A stretch of 64,000 bases of DNA from Streptomyces aidingensis (GTDB lineage: Bacteria > Actinomycetota > Actinomycetes > Streptomycetales > Streptomycetaceae), in the NCBI RefSeq assembly GCF_900112355.1, contig NZ_FOLM01000006.1, positions 186,001 through 250,000 of the forward strand. The letters are read 5' to 3'. The notes below the pieces were generated by a model. That model searched no databases, was not told where the DNA came from, and worked only from the letters and a program-made list of their open reading frames with translations. Made by a program: the position numbers and the translations under genes. Positions 1 to 9,413 of this stretch are shown piece after piece. Position 1 is the first letter of the stretch, and each line of letters begins with the position of its first letter.

Positions 1-177
1 CGGAGAGACTGCGACGACGGGCTGAGAGGCCAGAAGGTCATGCGACCGGAAGGCGACCTCCAGAACCTGATCCGGACAATGCCGGCGCAGGGAGCCCACC
101 TCGTAGGCCCCTTTACGTTGTGGCAGGGCGGCCGGTCTTGCAGCCCCCCTCACAGCAGCCGGTGCGCCCGGGAATGA
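1..177 (+). CDS. Possible 3' end of a gene cut by the window start
   Basis: Frame 1 is open from base 1 to a TGA at 175-177 and would give a 58-residue C-terminal fragment. The central part reads plausibly (around RPEGDLQNLIRTMPAQG and HLVGPFTLWQGG) and distantly recalls the C-terminus of FtsK/SpoIIIE-type ATPases of Streptomyces, but the last 15 residues look random, so the true reading frame may already be broken. No Shine-Dalgarno or start can be judged. Bases 178-280, between this stop and the convergent kinase gene, show no gene and no clear hairpin. It may be non-coding. Confidence 0.2.
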   Translation, partial: RRDCDDGLRGQKVMRPEGDLQNLIRTMPAQGAHLVGPFTLWQGGRSCSPPHSSRCARE

Positions 178-280
178 GCCGGCCATATGTGTCCCCAGGT
201 TCGCAGAGGCCGGCGAAGCGCACTCCACCAGACGCGCTCAGGTACCGACACGGTGCCCCTGCCCCGCAGCCGTCCGCACG

Positions 281-1870
281 TCAAGTGCCACCTGTGAATT
301 CGATCCGGGTCAGTAGGTCGCGGATCTCCCGGGCCTCCGGATGCTCCGGTCCGTGGTCGGCGGTCAGTTCGGCCAGCAGGGCCCGGAAGACGTGGGCGGC
401 CTCGCGGATGCGATGTGCGGCGAGCAGCAGGTCACCGATCCGGCGGCGCAGCTCGCCGACGCTGCCACCGCCGGGCGTCCTGCCGCGCTGCTCCGCGAGC
501 GACAGCAGCGCCCGGTACTCGGCCAGCGCGTCCTCGGTCTCGCCGAGAGCGGCCAGGCAGACCGCCGCCTGCTGCCGGTACTCCACAGCCCGCTCGCTCT
601 CCGGACCGTCGATCCGCGACCAGGACGCGATCAGGGCCTGGAAGGCCACCAGTCCCCGGCGGTAGTCACGGCCGAGCACCAGGGCCGCGGCGTGGGTCTC
701 CCGGATCTCGAGCATCCGAGGATGGTCCGGCCCGACCGGCGAGGCGGCGATGACCTCCTCCAGCACACCCACTGCCTGCGAGAAACGCTCCTCGTCGATC
801 AGGGCGAACGCGTGCTCCTCGGCCTCCTTGAGCTCCGCCATCGCCACGGCGGGCGGCTGCTCGGGAGGCGTCGACGGCTCTGGCCCGGGCAGGGCCGACG
901 CGGCGGGCCGCACGGGCTGCTGCCTGGGGGCGAGCGGGCGGCGGTAGGGCCGGGTGGGGTTCGGGACACCCGTCACAGCAGGCGCCACCGGCTCGGCGGC
1001 CTGTCCCGGTCCGGGCAGGTACGGGCTGAGCCGCCGGTGCACCTCCTCCGCCGAGGCCGGCCGGTCCTCCGGCGCCTTGGCCAGCAGATCGAGGACCAGG
1101 TCCTCCAGTTCCGGCGGCACCCCGGGGTTGAGGACGCGCAACGGCACGGGTTCCTCGTGCACATGCTGGAGGGCCGGGTCACTGGTGCCGTCGAAGACCT
1201 TGCCGCCGCTGAGCATCTCGTGCAGCAGGCAGCCGAGCGCGTACAGGTCGCTGCGCGGGCTGACCCCCACGCCGTGGAACTGCTCGGGTGACATGTAGTC
1301 GCGGGTGCCGACCATCTGACCGGTATCGGTGATCTGCGTGACGTCCGTGCCCAGCACGGCGGCCACGCCGAAGTCGAGCACCTTCACATGGCCGGTGTCA
1401 TCGATCATCACATTGCCCGGCTTGAGATCGCGGTGCACCACCGGCACCGCGTGGGCGAAGGAGAGCACCGAGCAGATCTGGGCGGCGATCGACACCGCCC
1501 ACGCCAGCGGCAACGGCTCGCCGTGCTCTGCCAGGATGTCCCCGAGGGACCGGCCGCGGACCAGCTGCATCACCAGATAGAGCTCGTCCAGCGCGTTCTC
1601 GTCCGCCGGGTCGCGGTCGATGGCCGCGTCGTAGACGGCGGGCACACCGGGATGCTCGATCCTGGCGGTGACCCTCGCCTCCCGTTTGAACCGCTGGGCC
1701 AGCTCCGCCCGTTGGCCAGGGGTCCGCGCCTTCTCCGCGCGGATCCGCTTGACCGCGACCGGACGGTCCAGCACGGTGTCGTAGCCCTCCCAGACCACGC
1801 CCATCCCCCCGCCGTCGAGCGGCGCGCTCAGCTCATAACGGTTCGCGATCCGCCGCGACCGATACTCCAT
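281..1870 (-). CDS. Soluble Hanks-type serine/threonine protein kinase with C-terminal TPR-like region
   Basis: Eukaryotic-like Ser/Thr kinase, 529 aa. The kinase domain is at the N-terminus (about 10-280): glycine loop GGGMGVVWEG, VAVKRI lysine, catalytic loop HRDLKPGNV, DFG motif and GTRDYMSPEQ activation segment. A proline-rich linker (about 285-350) leads to a helical C-terminal half with repeated A/L-rich helix pairs resembling tetratricopeptide repeats, a likely partner-binding platform. No membrane segment or PASTA domain is visible, so it should be cytosolic. The frame is open upstream to 1948, but ATG 1870 is preceded by a GGGGAAGGG-type Shine-Dalgarno and starts the typical N-terminus, so I prefer it. 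It is divergent from the AIPR gene across a gap of about 160 bp. The substrate cannot be told from sequence. Confidence 0.9.
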   Translation of the reverse strand: MEYRSRRIANRYELSAPLDGGGMGVVWEGYDTVLDRPVAVKRIRAEKARTPGQRAELAQRFKREARVTARIEHPGVPAVYDAAIDRDPADENALDELYLVMQLVRGRSLGDILAEHGEPLPLAWAVSIAAQICSVLSFAHAVPVVHRDLKPGNVMIDDTGHVKVLDFGVAAVLGTDVTQITDTGQMVGTRDYMSPEQFHGVGVSPRSDLYALGCLLHEMLSGGKVFDGTSDPALQHVHEEPVPLRVLNPGVPPELEDLVLDLLAKAPEDRPASAEEVHRRLSPYLPGPGQAAEPVAPAVTGVPNPTRPYRRPLAPRQQPVRPAASALPGPEPSTPPEQPPAVAMAELKEAEEHAFALIDEERFSQAVGVLEEVIAASPVGPDHPRMLEIRETHAAALVLGRDYRRGLVAFQALIASWSRIDGPESERAVEYRQQAAVCLAALGETEDALAEYRALLSLAEQRGRTPGGGSVGELRRRIGDLLLAAHRIREAAHVFRALLAELTADHGPEHPEAREIRDLLTRIEFTGGT

Positions 1871-1982
1871 CGCCGGCCCTTCCCCGAGATCGTCCGGCGG
1901 CCAGTCTGCCCCGGTCCGACCCACAGGTCCAGAAAGCGACAGCACCACATTTCACGCCGCGTGCACAACCGGGACCACGCCG

Positions 1983-1988
1983 TAGGAT
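1983..1988 (+). promoter_or_regulatory. Candidate -10 element for the AIPR gene
   Basis: TAGGAT fits the Streptomyces vegetative -10 consensus TAGRRT and lies about 45 bp before the AIPR start codon, in the gap shared with the divergent kinase gene. The hexamer 16 bp upstream (GTGCAC) is a poor -35, so the call is weak. Confidence 0.3.
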
Positions 1989-2030
1989 GTACGGCCACGC
2001 GGCACGCACGGCGAGGGGGCACGGCAGAGC

Positions 2031-4175
2031 ATGAACGGCGGCGCATCGGGAAACAGGCGGCCCCCGGTCCGGGTCGGGCACGTGCGTCAGGCACTGCTCC
2101 GTGACTACCGGGGGCTGATTCACGAGGACGATCTGAAGGGTTATGACCAGCACGGACGGGAGCAGCGATTCCTGTCCCGGGCCCTGACCGCGGCGGCGAT
2201 CCGGCTGGTGACGGGCTGCGACCACGCTGCCGCCGGTCAGGCAGTGATCGACGGCGAGCTGGACCAGGGCATCGATGGTGTCGCCGTCAGCGACAACTCC
2301 CGGGACGTGTGGCTCGTCCAGGCCAAGTGGAGCGACCGGGGCACCGGCAAGCTGGACCTGGACGCGGCCCGGGCACTGACCAACGGGTTCCGGCTGATCG
2401 AGCAGCACAGCTTCGACCGCTTCAACGACCGGCTGGACGATGTGATCGCCGCCCGGGTGAACGCGGCGCTCAGCGACCCCCGGCTGCGGGTGATCATGGT
2501 AATCGCGGTCATGGGCCCCGGTGTCCTGTCGGACGAGGTGACCGCCCACCTGGAGGACGTGCGCAAGGACTTCAACGACCTCGGCCCGCTCCTGGAGTAC
2601 CGGGTGCTCGGCGCCGAGGACTTCCACCGCCAACTGCGCGAGGACTACGCGCCCGACCCCATCGACGTCAGTCTCCGGATGTCCTCCTGGATCAAGCGGG
2701 ACACCCCCTTCGAGGCGTGGCAGGGCACGGTCGCCGCCGATGAGATCGGCCAGTGGTATGCCGAGCACGAGGGCCGCCTGTACGGAGAGAACGTCCGTTC
2801 CTCGCTCGGTCTCACCCGCATCAACCGGGGCATCAAGCAGACGCTGCTGAAGGAGCCGGAGAACTTCTGGTACTTCAACAACGGCATCACCGTCCTGTGC
2901 GACGAGATCAAACCGGAGTGGCTGGGACGGCGTCACCCCAACGAGCCCGTCAGGCTCCACTTGAAGGGCGTCAGCGTGGTCAACGGTGCCCAGACGGTGA
3001 CGGCCATCCATGACGCCTTGCGGGAGAACCCCGACACGGTGATGGACGCGGACGTCACCGTCCGGGTGTTCTCGCTGGGCGACCGACGCGCGGACTACGC
3101 ACCCAGGATCACCGAGACCACCAATACCCAGAACGACGTCTCGGAGCGGGACTTCATCGCTCTGGATCCGACGCAGGCACTGATCCAGGAGGAGTTCCGG
3201 CTCTTCCTGGACAAGCGGTACGTCTTCAAGCGCGGCGAAGCCGATCCGTCACCCGACACCGGGTGCTCCGTGGTGCAGGCAGCCACCGCGCTGGCCTGCG
3301 CCTACCGCTCCCCCGAGCTGGCCGCCCGCGCCAAGACGGACACCGATCTACTCTGGGAACGCGGCCCCAAGGGCGCGTATCCCCGCCTGTTCGGCGAGAA
3401 CCCGGGCGCCCTGCGGATCTGGCGGTCCGTACAGGTGTACCGGCAGGTCGGCGCCGCGCTGGAAGCAGAACGCAAGGGGCTGCACGGCCGGGCGGCCGAC
3501 ATGGCCCGGCGCGGCGACCTGCTGGTGACCCACCTGGTGTTCCAGCTCCTGGACCTGGAGGAGATCGACGACCCCGCGGCCGGCTGGGAACCCGTTCTGG
3601 CCCGGATTCCCGCACTGACCGCCCAGGTGCTGTCCTGGGTGATCCATCACGCGGACGCCGCATTCGAGAACTCTTTCCTGACCAAGACCTTCGGCAGCGA
3701 GGAACGCTGCAAATACCTGGCCGGACTGGTGCTGGCCGATGTGCGGCGCGGCGGCACCGTGCCGGTACTGCCCGAGGACTACCGGCCGCCGGCCCGCCAG
3801 CCACGCAGGCCTCGCCGCCCGAACGCCGTGCCGACCCTGGTGAGCGCGGGCCGGCTGCCGAACGGCTACCCGCTGCGCTACCAGCCCAAGTCGGAGGGCG
3901 AACGGGCCGCCATGGCGGCCTGGATCGCCCAGGACCCGCGCCGGGCACGGGCGACCTGGATCAACGACCGGATCAAGTGCCTGCTGTGGGAGTACGACGA
4001 GGAGGTCTACTCCGCCAGCGGCCTGGTCACCCGCATGTGGGAGCTGGCCCGCTACGAGAACGCGCCCGCCGCGGTACAGGGCCCGTCCCGTTGGAGCGAC
4101 GGCGAGAAGACCCTCTGGGAGCTCGCACTCGACGTCCTCGCGGACGAGGACGATCCCGAGGTCGACGACGCCTGA
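2031..4175 (+). CDS. AIPR-family (abortive infection phage resistance) protein with Mrr-like nuclease signature
   Basis: A 714-aa protein. The middle and C-terminal part carries AIPR-family landmarks: FNNGITVLCDEI (about 285-300), VNGAQTV (about 320) and ETTNTQNDVSERDF (about 365). The N-terminal region adds a restriction-nuclease-like signature: GIDGVAV with D82, followed by VWLVQAKW with Q97 and K99, the D...QxK form seen in Mrr-type PD-(D/E)XK nucleases. The last 130 residues (YSASGL, GPSRWS) faintly recall RAMA/DUF4357-type modules found in restriction proteins; this is a guess. AIPR proteins are linked to phage abortive infection and often sit beside restriction systems. Here the gene stands alone between a kinase and an anti-sigma-like gene, 9 kb from the main island. 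The Shine-Dalgarno before ATG 2031 is weak. Confidence 0.85.
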   Translation: MNGGASGNRRPPVRVGHVRQALLRDYRGLIHEDDLKGYDQHGREQRFLSRALTAAAIRLVTGCDHAAAGQAVIDGELDQGIDGVAVSDNSRDVWLVQAKWSDRGTGKLDLDAARALTNGFRLIEQHSFDRFNDRLDDVIAARVNAALSDPRLRVIMVIAVMGPGVLSDEVTAHLEDVRKDFNDLGPLLEYRVLGAEDFHRQLREDYAPDPIDVSLRMSSWIKRDTPFEAWQGTVAADEIGQWYAEHEGRLYGENVRSSLGLTRINRGIKQTLLKEPENFWYFNNGITVLCDEIKPEWLGRRHPNEPVRLHLKGVSVVNGAQTVTAIHDALRENPDTVMDADVTVRVFSLGDRRADYAPRITETTNTQNDVSERDFIALDPTQALIQEEFRLFLDKRYVFKRGEADPSPDTGCSVVQAATALACAYRSPELAARAKTDTDLLWERGPKGAYPRLFGENPGALRIWRSVQVYRQVGAALEAERKGLHGRAADMARRGDLLVTHLVFQLLDLEEIDDPAAGWEPVLARIPALTAQVLSWVIHHADAAFENSFLTKTFGSEERCKYLAGLVLADVRRGGTVPVLPEDYRPPARQPRRPRRPNAVPTLVSAGRLPNGYPLRYQPKSEGERAAMAAWIAQDPRRARATWINDRIKCLLWEYDEEVYSASGLVTRMWELARYENAPAAVQGPSRWSDGEKTLWELALDVLADEDDPEVDDA

Positions 4176-4188
4176 GCCGGTCACCGGC
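4176..4188. terminator. Small hairpin between convergent genes
   Basis: Directly after the AIPR stop codon, GCCGG and CCGGC pair around a 3-base loop. The 5-bp stem lies in the 35-bp gap between the AIPR gene and the convergent ATP-binding protein gene. It is short and lacks a T tract, so it is only a possible terminator. Confidence 0.25.
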
Positions 4189-4210
4189 GGCAGCCTGGGC
4201 AACGGGTTTG

Positions 4211-4789
4211 TCACCGGCCTCGTTCCCCGTTCCCGGCAGGGGGCGTTCTCCCCGTGCCCGGCGCTTCGGCGACGGCCCTCCCGTCCGGCTCCGGTTCCCG
4301 CCGGGAGACCTCCGCCCACACCGTCTTGCCCGGCACCGGGCCGGCCCAGCGCAGCACGCCCCAGCAGTCGGCCAGCGCCGTGACCAGCTTCAGCCCTCGG
4401 CCCGACTCGCAGTCCGACCCGGCTGCGCAAGGCGGGAGGAGCGGCAGCCGGTCACCGCGCCGGTCGCTGACCTCGATGCGAACCCGGGGAGCCGATGTGA
4501 CGAGTATCCCGACTCGGAAGTCCCGCCCCGGCACGAAGCCATGAGTGACGGCATTGGCGGCCAGTTCCGCGACAATCGTGACAGCGGCCTGCGAGGTCTC
4601 ACTGTCGTATGGAATGCCCCACTCGTGGAGCTGCTGCTCCACGAGGATGCGCGCCAGACGCGCACCCCGAGGTGTGGGGCTGAAGTGCTGAAGGAAGAGC
4701 CGCAGATCGAAGGCATGGTGGGCGGAGGGGGGCGGAGGGACGTGCATGAGACCTGAGGTTCCCGCGGCCGTGCGGCCCTCACCAGCCAC
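4211..4789 (-). CDS. ATP-binding anti-sigma-factor-type regulator (HATPase, RsbW-like)
   Basis: A 192-aa (or 178-aa) single-domain GHKL ATPase of the RsbW/SpoIIAB-like kind common in Streptomyces. The N box is visible as VAELAANAVTHG, the G1-like element as VEVSDRRG/RIEVSDRRG and the G2 region as ESGRGLKLV. Such proteins bind or phosphorylate anti-anti-sigma factors; many Streptomyces paralogues have no known partner. No sigma factor or STAS protein gene is adjacent. The open frame begins at GTG 4789 without a good Shine-Dalgarno. An internal ATG at 4747 (MHVPPPPSAHHAF) looks like the usual start of this family, so the first 14 residues are doubtful. The gene ends convergently with the AIPR gene. 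Confidence 0.85.
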   Translation of the reverse strand: MAGEGRTAAGTSGLMHVPPPPSAHHAFDLRLFLQHFSPTPRGARLARILVEQQLHEWGIPYDSETSQAAVTIVAELAANAVTHGFVPGRDFRVGILVTSAPRVRIEVSDRRGDRLPLLPPCAAGSDCESGRGLKLVTALADCWGVLRWAGPVPGKTVWAEVSRREPEPDGRAVAEAPGTGRTPPAGNGERGR

Positions 4790-4872
4790 CCGGACCGTAC
4801 GCTCTGTTCAGGTACGCATACCCTGAGTGCCCAGTACGGGCCTCGTCGGACCCCGGCTCTCCTTACCGTACG

Positions 4873-4901
4873 TTGAGATACGCGAAGCGCTTGGTTACGT
4901 T
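4873..4901 (+). promoter_or_regulatory. Candidate vegetative promoter of the RHS toxin gene
   Basis: TTGAGA (4873-4878) and TACGTT (4896-4901) are separated by exactly 17 bp. This would start transcription near 4908 and give a leader of about 40 nt before ATG 4947. It is recognised by eye against the HrdB/sigma-70 consensus. Confidence 0.5.
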
Positions 4902-4946
4902 GGGGCGACGCCACATGGCAAGGCACCGCTATGGGGGGAGAGCGTG

Positions 4947-7900
4947 ATGGGTCGTGCGTCGGACTGGTCACCTGTGGATATGGACGGGGACCCGACTCCC
5001 GGAGATCCGTCCCGTATCGAGCAACTGGGCAACAAGTTCACCACCTTCGCCGATGACGTCTACGACGCGCTTCAGAAGGTCCGCACCCTGGGCGAGGACG
5101 GCACCCTGGCCGCCTTCGTCGGAGAGTCGGCCGACGCTTACCGGGAGAAGTTCGACAAGGTCCCGCCGAATCTGGAGAAGCTGCACACGTCCTACGACCT
5201 GGCCGGGCAGGCGCTGCTGACCTACGCCCCCAAGCTGGAGGAGGCGCAGCGGGATGCGGACCGGGCGCTGACGGATGCGGAGGACGCGCGGGCCGAGCTG
5301 TCCACCGCCCAGTCGTGGCTGGAACGGGCGACCTCGACACTGGAGGACGCCGAGGAGGAGGCGGAGCCGCCGGACGAGGGTGAGGTCTCCGCCGAGGTCC
5401 GCCGCGCCCTGTCCGACGCCCAGCTCGACGCCGGCAACGCCCAGACGGCCGTGGACGACGCCCGCGAGAAGCTCAACGCCGCGATCGCCCTGGCCCAGCA
5501 GGCGCGTGAGGCCCGTGAAGAGGCCGCGGAACGCTGCAAGCGTGACCTCGAAGAAGCCTCCGACGCGGGGATGCAGAACAAGAAGTGGTGGCAGAAGGCC
5601 GTCGACTGGGTGGTGGACAACTGGGACACCATCGTCCAGGTGGCCAAGATCATCGCCGCCGTCGCCAGCATTGTCGCCCTGGTGCTCGGCGGGCCGCTGG
5701 TATGGGCTGTTCTCCTGGCCGCGTCTCTGGTCATCCTGGCCGATACATTGATCAAATACGCCAACGGCGAGGCCACGCTGTGGGATGTCGGCTTCGCCGT
5801 GCTGGACTGCATCCCCGGCGGAAGGATCATCGGCCGGGGAGCCTCAGCCGCCCGGACCGCCGCCCGCAACACAGCGCAGAGCGTGCGCCGCGAAGGGACC
5901 GACCTGGCCCAGAACAGCCGGCCGATGGCCAACCGATTCACCTCCACGGACCCGGTCGACTTCGCCACCGGAGAAGTGGTGCTGCCCGCCATGGATGTCG
6001 AACTCCCCGGTGTGCTTCCTCTCACGCTGGAACGGCACCACTTGTCCACCTACCGCCACGGCCGGTGGTTCGGCTCCTCCTGGGCCTCCACCCTCGACCA
6101 GCGGCTGGTCCTCGAGGAGTACGGCGTACGGTTCCTCTCCGCCGACGGCATGGATCTCCATTACCCGGTGCCGCTGCCGGACCCGGAGACCCCGGTGATG
6201 CCGGTCATGGGCCCGCGCTGGGGCCTGGCCTGGGACGGCCGTGCGGGCTCGCCGCTCACCATCCGGCAGGGCGCCGCAGGCCGCACCCTGCACTTCGCCC
6301 CGGTGCCGGGCCGACCGGGCAACGAACTTCCCCTGGTCGCCGTCACCGACCGCAATGGCAACCGCATCGACTTCCGCTACACCGCGGCCGGGGACCCCGC
6401 CGAAGTCGCCCACTCCGGCGGCTACCGCATCGGCGTCGCCGTCTACGACGGCCGTGTCACCGCGCTGCGCCTGCTGTCCGACCCGGCCGAGCCCCTGCTC
6501 CTGGCGTACGACTACGACCACCTCGGCAACCTGGCCGAGGTCTACGACTCGACCGGCGTGCCTGTCCAGTTCGCGTACGACAACGAACACCGCCTGGTCC
6601 GGTGGGAGGACCGCGGCGGGTTCTGGTACCGCTACGAGTACGACGGAGCCGGCCGCTGCATCTTCGGCACCGGAACGGACCGGGCCCTGGAGTGCCGCTA
6701 CACCTACGATCCGGACAACCACCGCACCACGGCGATCAACTCCCTCGGACACGCCACTGTTTACCAGTTCAACGCCGGCTTCCAGCTCGTCGCCGAAACG
6801 GACCCGCTGGGCAACACGACCCGCCGGGAGTGGGACCCCTACGACCGTCCTCTGGCCGTCACCGATCCTCTCGGCCGCACCACACACTACGAGTACAACG
6901 ACGGCGGCCAGATCGCCGTCGTCACCCGGCCGGACGGCGCACAGACCCGCATCGAGTACAACGAACTCGGCCTGCCCACCGAAATCGTCGAGCCCGGCGG
7001 GGCCGCCTGGCGGCAGGCGTACGACCGACGGGGCAATCTCGTCGCCGTCGTCGACCCTGCCGGACACCGCACCCGCTACGCCTACGACAGCCACGGCGCC
7101 CCCGCCTCCGTCACCGACGTCACCGGCAACACCACCACCTTCCGCCACGACGCGGCAGGGCTGCCGTCCGCCATCACGGACCCGCTCGGGGAGACGACCC
7201 GCTACCGGCGGGACACCTTCGGGCGCCCGGTGGAGATCACCGATCCTCTCGGCAACATCACAAGGCTCACCTGGTCGCCGGAAGGAAAGATCCTGCGCCG
7301 GGTGGACGCTCTCGGCTCCGCCGAAACCTGGGAATGGGACGCCAAGGGCACCTGCCGGGCACACACCGACGAGAACGGCGGAGTCACCCGCTTCACTTAC
7401 GGTCCGTTCGGCATCCTCACCGGCCGGACCGGCGCCGACGGGGCCCAGTACATCTTCGGCTACGACACGGAACTCAATCTCCTCCGCGTCACCGGCCCGG
7501 AGGGCCGCTCCTGGGAGTACACCTACGACGCCGCGGACCGCCTGACCGCCGAGAGCGATCCTGACGGCCGCACCACCGCCTACCTCCTGGACAGCGCCGG
7601 CCGGCCGGTCACCGTCACCAACGCCGCCGGGCAGACCGTCACCCACACCTACGACGCCGCGGACGGCCTGATCCGGAAGGAGACATCGGACGGCACCGCG
7701 GCAACCTACGACTACGACACGGCGGGGCGCATCGTCCACGCCACGGCACCGGGGGTGACGCTGACGCGGCGCTACGACGCCATGGGCAATCCGGTGTCCG
7801 AGACCATCAACGGCCGTACCCTCACCCTCGCCTATGACCCCCACGGCCGCCCGCTCTCCCGGACGACCCCCACCGGCCACACCAGCACATGGACCTACGA

Positions 7901-9413
7901 CGCCGCGGGCCAGCCGCTCAGCCTGGCCGCCGGCCGGACCGCCCTCACGTTCGCCTACGACCCCATGGGCCGCGAAACCACCAGAACCATGGGCGGTTCC
8001 CTCGCCCTCACCCAGCAGTGGGACCCCGTGGGCAGGCTGACTGGGCAGACGCTGACCGCTGCGGACGGCCCCGGCCGCAGCGACGGCCGCAACCGGCGGC
8101 TCCTGCACCACCGCTCCTACCGCTACCGTACCGACCACTACCTCACCGCCCTCACCGACGGCACGGACACCACCCGCTTCACGCTGGACGGCAGCGGCCG
8201 GATCACCGAGGTCACCGGCCCGGACCGCACCGAGAAGTACCTCTACGACACCGCCGGCAATCAACTCCTGGCCCACTGCTCCGGGTCGGTGGGCCAGATG
8301 TCCGCCGAGGCGACGGGCGAGCGGGCCTATGCGGGCGGCCTCGTCACGCGGGCCGGCAGCATCCGCTACCGGCATGACGAGGCAGGCCGTACCGTGCTGC
8401 GCCAGCAGGTCCGGATCTCCCGCAAACCCGACACCTGGCGGTACACCTGGGACGCGGAGAACCGCCTCACGGCCGTCACCACGCCGGACGGCAGCCAGTG
8501 GCGGTACCTCTACGACCCCTTCGGACGCCGCATCGCAAAGCAGCGTCTCGGGACCGACGGTGCCACCGTTGTCGAACAGACCGATTTCACCTGGCACGAC
8601 ACCACCCTGGTGGAACAGACCACCACGGGCCCCGAGGACGCCGGGCCGGTGACGCTGGCCTGGGACCACGCCGGGCTGCACCCGCTGACCCAGAGCGAGT
8701 ACGGCCCGGCGGAGCCGGATTCCCCGTCCGGCACCGATGCCCGCTTCTACGCCATCGTCACCGACCTGGTCGGCACCCCCACCCAACTGCTCGACGAGCA
8801 CGGGGAAACGGTATGGCGCGCCCGTTCGACGGTGTGGGGCATCACCGAGGCCGCGTCCCGATCAGGCGGCGCCGCCACTCCCCTGCGATTTCCCGGCCAG
8901 TACGCCGACGAGGAGACCGGCTGGCACTACAACTACAACCGCCACTACGACCCCCGCACCGGCCGCTATACAAGCCCGGACCCGCTGGGCCTCCTTGCCG
9001 GCCCCCAGCCCTACGCCTATCCCCACAACCCCCACACGTGGTGCGACCCGCTGGGCCTCACAGGCAACGACCTGCGCCCCGGTTACACGTCCTCCCCCGC
9101 CCTCGTGGGAGACCCCTACCACCCCGATACGGTGGCGGAGCGCAGCGCACGGAACCAGGACTTCTACGGCCCGCTCGACAGCACGCCACAGCAGAGCACC
9201 GCGGACCGCGCGCGGGAGCTCGGCTATCCTCGGAGAATTCCGCCACAGCGGGCACCCTTCGACTCCCACGGCCAGCCGGTCTTCACCAACGGGAAGAGAT
9301 ACATCACCCCGGACATCGACGGACACAACGTGTCAAATGGCTGGAAAGTCTTCGACCGCAAGGGCCGACGCATCGGGACTTACGACGCGAATCTCAACTA
9401 TGTCAAAAAGTGA
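4947..9413 (+). CDS. RHS/YD-repeat polymorphic toxin with T7SS-type N-terminal domain
   Basis: A 1488-aa modular toxin. Residues 1-110 match in pattern the helical 'putative T7SS signal' domain of actinobacterial toxins (DPSRIEQLGNKF ... GESADAYREKF ... ALLTYAPKLEEAQ). A helical stretch to about 210 follows, then a hydrophobic segment near 230-265 (IIAAVASIVALVLGG), a DUF6531-type entry (DPVDFATGEVVLP, about 333) and many YD repeats forming the RHS cocoon. The core ends with the conserved GRYTSPDPLGL / CDPLGLTG signature near residue 1372. The last 116 residues are a variable toxin tip (RYITPDIDGHNV, GWKVFDRKG) resembling Ntox21-like 'toxin C-terminal' domains; its activity is uncertain. ATG 4947 is chosen because GGGGGGAG lies 6-7 bases upstream; the frame stays open to 4827. 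The stop overlaps the next gene by 14 bp, as expected for a toxin and its immunity gene. Confidence 0.9.
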   Translation: MGRASDWSPVDMDGDPTPGDPSRIEQLGNKFTTFADDVYDALQKVRTLGEDGTLAAFVGESADAYREKFDKVPPNLEKLHTSYDLAGQALLTYAPKLEEAQRDADRALTDAEDARAELSTAQSWLERATSTLEDAEEEAEPPDEGEVSAEVRRALSDAQLDAGNAQTAVDDAREKLNAAIALAQQAREAREEAAERCKRDLEEASDAGMQNKKWWQKAVDWVVDNWDTIVQVAKIIAAVASIVALVLGGPLVWAVLLAASLVILADTLIKYANGEATLWDVGFAVLDCIPGGRIIGRGASAARTAARNTAQSVRREGTDLAQNSRPMANRFTSTDPVDFATGEVVLPAMDVELPGVLPLTLERHHLSTYRHGRWFGSSWASTLDQRLVLEEYGVRFLSADGMDLHYPVPLPDPETPVMPVMGPRWGLAWDGRAGSPLTIRQGAAGRTLHFAPVPGRPGNELPLVAVTDRNGNRIDFRYTAAGDPAEVAHSGGYRIGVAVYDGRVTALRLLSDPAEPLLLAYDYDHLGNLAEVYDSTGVPVQFAYDNEHRLVRWEDRGGFWYRYEYDGAGRCIFGTGTDRALECRYTYDPDNHRTTAINSLGHATVYQFNAGFQLVAETDPLGNTTRREWDPYDRPLAVTDPLGRTTHYEYNDGGQIAVVTRPDGAQTRIEYNELGLPTEIVEPGGAAWRQAYDRRGNLVAVVDPAGHRTRYAYDSHGAPASVTDVTGNTTTFRHDAAGLPSAITDPLGETTRYRRDTFGRPVEITDPLGNITRLTWSPEGKILRRVDALGSAETWEWDAKGTCRAHTDENGGVTRFTYGPFGILTGRTGADGAQYIFGYDTELNLLRVTGPEGRSWEYTYDAADRLTAESDPDGRTTAYLLDSAGRPVTVTNAAGQTVTHTYDAADGLIRKETSDGTAATYDYDTAGRIVHATAPGVTLTRRYDAMGNPVSETINGRTLTLAYDPHGRPLSRTTPTGHTSTWTYDAAGQPLSLAAGRTALTFAYDPMGRETTRTMGGSLALTQQWDPVGRLTGQTLTAADGPGRSDGRNRRLLHHRSYRYRTDHYLTALTDGTDTTRFTLDGSGRITEVTGPDRTEKYLYDTAGNQLLAHCSGSVGQMSAEATGERAYAGGLVTRAGSIRYRHDEAGRTVLRQQVRISRKPDTWRYTWDAENRLTAVTTPDGSQWRYLYDPFGRRIAKQRLGTDGATVVEQTDFTWHDTTLVEQTTTGPEDAGPVTLAWDHAGLHPLTQSEYGPAEPDSPSGTDARFYAIVTDLVGTPTQLLDEHGETVWRARSTVWGITEAASRSGGAATPLRFPGQYADEETGWHYNYNRHYDPRTGRYTSPDPLGLLAGPQPYAYPHNPHTWCDPLGLTGNDLRPGYTSSPALVGDPYHPDTVAERSARNQDFYGPLDSTPQQSTADRARELGYPRRIPPQRAPFDSHGQPVFTNGKRYITPDIDGHNVSNGWKVFDRKGRRIGTYDANLNYVKK

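Noticed and set aside
5844..8801. A 985-codon open frame on the minus strand opposite the RHS gene
   Set aside because: It is antisense to a clearly coding YD-repeat gene; its sequence is Gly/Val/Arg-rich and repetitive with no recognisable motif. It arises from the high GC content.
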